Positions 60,701 to 64,000 of a stretch of 64,000 bases of DNA are shown here, one piece after another. The stretch spans positions 2,728,001 to 2,792,000 of the forward strand of contig OY781097.1 of NCBI GenBank assembly GCA_963676415.1. The letters are read 5' to 3'. Each line of letters opens with the position of its first letter. The first letter of the stretch is position 1. Position numbers and translations under genes: made by a program. Origin of the DNA: G963662905 sp963676415. GTDB taxonomy: Bacteria; Bacteroidota; Bacteroidia; Bacteroidales; WRLA01. The notes below the pieces were generated by a model. It saw only the letters and a list, made by a program, of their open reading frames with translations, was not told the DNA's origin and ran no database searches.

Positions 60701-61764
60701 TGTGGGAAAACTATTACTGTATAGGACTAATGTCGGGCACATCCTGCGATGGTCTCGATATCGCACTTTGCCACTTTAGCCGTGACGGTGAAAGATGGCA
60801 ATTTGAATTATTGAAAACTGTAACCTACGTATTCCCAGCAAATTTGCAGGAACGTTTGCTGAATGCTCCAGACATGTGTGGGCTTGATCTGGCTCAATTG
60901 GATATTGAATTTGGGATATGGAGTGGGGAAAAAGTGTCGGAATTTCTTACTCCTGATGTTCCAAAGCCTTTGTTTGTTGCTAGCCACGGGCATACGGTAT
61001 TTCATCAGCCGGAAAAATTTTTAAGCCTGCAAATTGGCAAAGGTGCTGCAATTGCTTCTGCCTGTGCTTTGCCTGTTGTTTTTGATTTTCGGCCTTTGGA
61101 TGTTTTGTATGGAGGGCAAGGGGCTCCATTGGTGCCTGTTGGGGACGAATTGCTTTTCCCTCACTATTCGCATTGCATAAATCTTGGCGGCTTTGCCAAT
61201 ATTTCCACACGTGCAGGAAACCAAAGGATTGCATGGGATATTTGCCCTGCAAATATTGTTCTTAATCAGCTTTCATCTCAACTCGGCAAAGAATTTGATG
61301 AGGATGGAAAGATTGGGCGGAGCGGAAAAATTATTGATAGCTTACTGGTGGAGCTTAACAGCAGAAATTTCTACAAATTGGCTGCCCCAAAATCTTTGGG
61401 AAAAGAGTGGGTGGAATTGGAAATTCAGCCACTTATTAAAAAGTACCGTGATCTTGCAAGTATCCCTGACCTTATCAGGACTTTTTATGAGCATATAGCT
61501 CTTCAGGTTGTTAATGCAGTTGATGATGAAAAAGCTAAAGTGCTCTTGAGCGGAGGTGGTGCTTTCAATACTTTTTTAATTGAGCTTTTTCAGGAAAAAT
61601 CGAAAGCGGAGTTTATTGTGCCTGATTCAGAGATCGTTTCCTATAAAGAGGCTATGGTTTTCGCTTTTATGGGATTGCTGCGCTGGCTTCAAAAACCAAA
61701 CATCCTGTCAACAGCAACAGGTGCCGGACAGGATGTGTGTTCTGGTTTGATCAGTCTTCCTTAG
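60700..61764 (+). CDS. anmK: Anhydro-N-acetylmuramic acid kinase
   Basis: 354 residues. It phosphorylates and opens anhydro-MurNAc, recovered from peptidoglycan turnover, to MurNAc-6-phosphate. The ASKHA-type phosphate loop is at the N-terminus (IGLMSGTSCDGLDIALCHF). It is followed by HGHTVFHQPEKFLSLQIGKGAAIA, FRPLDVLYGGQGAPLVP, CINLGGFANIS and LLSGGGAFN, with the late SYKEAMVFAFMGLL. It overlaps murF by one base. Its stop overlaps the convergent T9SS cargo stop (61761-61764). murQ is not in the window. Confidence 0.95.
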   Translation: MWENYYCIGLMSGTSCDGLDIALCHFSRDGERWQFELLKTVTYVFPANLQERLLNAPDMCGLDLAQLDIEFGIWSGEKVSEFLTPDVPKPLFVASHGHTVFHQPEKFLSLQIGKGAAIASACALPVVFDFRPLDVLYGGQGAPLVPVGDELLFPHYSHCINLGGFANISTRAGNQRIAWDICPANIVLNQLSSQLGKEFDEDGKIGRSGKIIDSLLVELNSRNFYKLAAPKSLGKEWVELEIQPLIKKYRDLASIPDLIRTFYEHIALQVVNAVDDEKAKVLLSGGGAFNTFLIELFQEKSKAEFIVPDSEIVSYKEAMVFAFMGLLRWLQKPNILSTATGAGQDVCSGLISLP

Positions 61765-64000
61765 CGGATGATTAGGCGCTCAGTGTATTTCTTTCCGTCA
61801 ATTTCAATAACAAGGAGATAGCTCCCTGCAGGCATCAGCTTCGTGTTGAAACTACGGTTTTGCATGCCGGTGGATTGTTCTGAGAAGATTTCCTGTCCGT
61901 TTATATTGAATATCTGCAAACTGTAAGCTTTGGCAGAAATGCCACTTATACTGATGCTGAAATTATCAGTTGCAGGATTGGGAGAAATTTGCAGCTTGTT
62001 TTTTTGAGCTTCAACTATTCCGGTACAGGCATCAATAGTTACTTTAATGCGGTCATTGGACGAAAGTTCACATCCTTCTGTTTGATATGCGTTTAGGGTC
62101 AGATAAACCTGGCCGTTAGTTATATCCTGTGCGCCGGGCGTATAAGTGCTTTCCAGGATGTACGGATCATCAAAACTGCCGTCGCCGGATGTCCTCCAGT
62201 AAACGGAATCAGCATCTTCAATGGTGGCTGTGGTTTCCAAAACATTGTAGGTGCAAATAAGGGTATCCGTTCCGGCCGAAACCAGGGGTGCACCCTGAAT
62301 GCTGAGTTTCAGTGAGTCTATAGCATCTTGCCCTTCCAGGTATCCTTCTGCGCTTATATAAAGTTTTACTTCCCCATTGATGATGTCCTGAGCACCACGC
62401 AGATAACGGGCATTAAGGCTGAATTCATCAACAAATGAGCCGTCGCCTGAGCTTGTCCATTGAACTTCTTTGATATTTGCTCCGGTAGCCTGTGCTTCAA
62501 AAGGTTCATTGATGCAAACACTGGCATCATCACCGGCGATAACCCAGGGAGCCAATGGGGGCAGGAAGTTAAAGGAAGCGATTTTTGTTTTCCATCCGCC
62601 GCGCATATATTCATTGGTTACCCAAAAAGTGCTGTCGTCCAGAGGATCAATAGAAATTTTGCTGTAATCGCCCCAGCGGTTGATGCTGCTTTGAGAGCTT
62701 TTGCCATCAGCGACTTCGATTTCCATTTGATCCAATGTGCCTAATGGGGCATTTGCAGAACGTCCAACATATCTTAATGAAGGATAGGCTTCATATCCGG
62801 AAACAGAAAAACCAATAGCAATTTCTTCATTACCGTTCATGGCAATACTGCCCATCCAGCGGTTTTGATCATCCGGCGCATAAGTGCTTTGTTGGCGGAT
62901 GTACCAACCGCTATTGTCATTGTCGTTGCGGAACTCATACCAGCGGATCCCGGCCAGACCGGCACCATTGGTATTTACAGTATGGTTCACTACCATGCAC
63001 TGATGTGTGCCAAAATTGCGGTACTGAAGCCGGTACATTAAACGTGTGCTTAAAGCTTCGAGGCGTGTTCCTGTTCCGGGCTGCTGAATGCACTGTGTTC
63101 GTGGTGCTTCGCAAAGGTAGGGATTGAATGGTTCTGTATAAAGCGTAAAAGCGGGTTCAAATGTAGAGTTCGCCGTATTTTCCCAATCAGCATGGAATGC
63201 CCAGAAAACAATAGCATCTTCATTGTCAAATTCATCGTCTTTGCCATAAGCAAAATAATTGGGCAAAGTATCCGGCGGCATTGTGCCATCTGCATCTGCA
63301 GGCATCATGCTCCAGGGGGCACTTCCTTCAGGCAAATCAAATAAAATCATTTGTGCATCGGGATCGCCGGCAAGCATAGCATCACGCTCAAAGGCAGCTG
63401 CTGCTACCCGGCGGTATTCGCCAAACATATTGAAAGATGCGTAGTAGCCATCGTGCCAGATACCGAATTTTGGATAATCATTGAATGCCGGAAATTCAAA
63501 AGCATATTGATAATATGCACCCAGCGGATCGCCGGTTTCTGAAATGGCAATCAGTTCCCAGTAGGTTCCATTGGATGTGTTTACGGCAAATTGTGAAAGC
63601 ATCCACCGATCGGCTTCTTCATCGTATAATATGATTGGATCACCATCGTTGGTGCCGGTCCAGGGACCGATAAACCCGTTCCAAAGTGTGGAATTATCAA
63701 CAGGGCCATATATTTTGTTCCCCTGTCTGTCCCAAATGGCAAAACTTAAATTAATCATCTGGACATAATGGTTTAGTCCAATATCGCCATCAGTATCTGG
63801 AGGATAAACTCCGTTTACATTGGCTATTCCTTCGAAATTGAGCATGGGGCCACGTTGCCGGTTTTGCCCGAAATCATCCTGCAAAACAGGATCATAGCCT
63901 TTGGGCTGGGCGTCCGGGTTCATTTTTGAAAAATCTGTTTCCTTGTGCCGGTTTTCGATAAGATTGTCTTTCCAGCTTCGGTCGCGCTCGCCAGGAAGAA
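61761..64000 (-). CDS. T9SS type A sorting-domain protein (5' end beyond the window)
   Basis: The frame is open from the right edge to the stop at 61761, at least 745 residues. An internal Met at 63923 is not the start, because in-frame sequence (GERDRSWKDNLIENRH) continues upstream to the edge. The N-terminal 450 residues form a propeller-like region (FEGIANVNGVYPPDTDGDIGLNHYVQMINLSFAIWDRQGNKIYG, DRWMLSQFAVN, FKNDYPKFGIWHDGYYASFN-like repeats). Two Ig/PKD-like modules follow (VQWTSSGDGSFVDEFSLNARYL, VYWRTSGDGSFDDPYILESTYTPGAQDITNG). The type A sorting tail reads LQISPNPATDNFSISI to PAGSYLLVIEIDGKKYTERLIIR. Secretion by the local T9SS is expected. The function is unknown; no protease or glycosidase motif is seen. 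Confidence 0.85.
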   Translation of the reverse strand, partial: LPGERDRSWKDNLIENRHKETDFSKMNPDAQPKGYDPVLQDDFGQNRQRGPMLNFEGIANVNGVYPPDTDGDIGLNHYVQMINLSFAIWDRQGNKIYGPVDNSTLWNGFIGPWTGTNDGDPIILYDEEADRWMLSQFAVNTSNGTYWELIAISETGDPLGAYYQYAFEFPAFNDYPKFGIWHDGYYASFNMFGEYRRVAAAAFERDAMLAGDPDAQMILFDLPEGSAPWSMMPADADGTMPPDTLPNYFAYGKDDEFDNEDAIVFWAFHADWENTANSTFEPAFTLYTEPFNPYLCEAPRTQCIQQPGTGTRLEALSTRLMYRLQYRNFGTHQCMVVNHTVNTNGAGLAGIRWYEFRNDNDNSGWYIRQQSTYAPDDQNRWMGSIAMNGNEEIAIGFSVSGYEAYPSLRYVGRSANAPLGTLDQMEIEVADGKSSQSSINRWGDYSKISIDPLDDSTFWVTNEYMRGGWKTKIASFNFLPPLAPWVIAGDDASVCINEPFEAQATGANIKEVQWTSSGDGSFVDEFSLNARYLRGAQDIINGEVKLYISAEGYLEGQDAIDSLKLSIQGAPLVSAGTDTLICTYNVLETTATIEDADSVYWRTSGDGSFDDPYILESTYTPGAQDITNGQVYLTLNAYQTEGCELSSNDRIKVTIDACTGIVEAQKNKLQISPNPATDNFSISISGISAKAYSLQIFNINGQEIFSEQSTGMQNRSFNTKLMPAGSYLLVIEIDGKKYTERLIIR

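Overview
The window is chromosomal DNA of a Bacteroidota bacterium, most likely an anaerobic or facultative member of the Bacteroidales/Marinilabiliales type. The signs are type IX secretion (T9SS) genes (porU, porV, sprF/porP, gldJ), several secreted proteins with T9SS C-terminal sorting domains, a carboxypeptidase-like/TonB receptor, a DUF4271 gene beside hemD, and promoters of the Bacteroidota form TAnnTTTG instead of sigma-70 boxes. Acetate kinase with phosphotransacetylase and a hybrid-cluster protein (Hcp) point to fermentative, low-oxygen life. This placement is inferred from gene content; no rRNA gene is present.

Layout. 1-3.8 kb: tail of a membrane protein, a TonB-dependent receptor, then a 1.1 kb repeat field (274-bp tandem repeats with an inserted palindromic element). 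3.8-7.2 kb (minus): pta, a 3-hydroxyacyl-CoA dehydrogenase homologue and ackA. 7.5-14 kb (plus): a small outer-membrane barrel, DUF4271, hemD, rnpA, an S41 protease, an O-antigen-ligase-like protein, cdd. 14.1-16.3 kb (minus): an Rrf2 regulator and hcp, whose promoters share a 27-bp motif. 16.4-18.2 kb: split transketolase. 18.2-18.6 kb: repeat debris with the 3' end of a group II intron. 18.6-27 kb: T9SS cargo, CoA-binding protein, clpB, a REP/RAYT locus whose transposase is split by a small inverted-repeat element, an FkbM methyltransferase and a TPR protein. 27.0-27.3 kb: two large palindromic elements. 27.5-33 kb: FAD oxidoreductase, truncated T9SS cargo, a candidate immunity gene, an Rhs fragment and an orphan T9SS sorting domain.

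33.2-46.9 kb is mostly housekeeping: apbC-nifU, a thioredoxin-like protein with panC, panD followed by a YbhN-like flippase-type protein, rfaE2-radA, a large T9SS cargo, relA/spoT, a Fur-family regulator, purA and ispF. 47-59.3 kb is a T9SS cluster: porV and two tandem porU genes on the minus strand (the upstream copy has a one-base frameshift), and divergent sprF and gldJ on the plus strand. murF and anmK (cell-wall synthesis and recycling) follow, and a T9SS type A cargo gene runs off the right edge.

Functional links: PorU and PorV release and attach cargo carrying sorting domains, and the window encodes four intact or partial cargo proteins plus one that has lost its sorting signal. Pta/AckA make ATP from acetyl-CoA. 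The Rrf2-Hcp pair is a compact nitrosative-stress unit. The accessory interest lies in the repeats: several families of short REP-like palindromes, small inverted-repeat elements with target duplications, and a likely non-autonomous element inside the RAYT gene.
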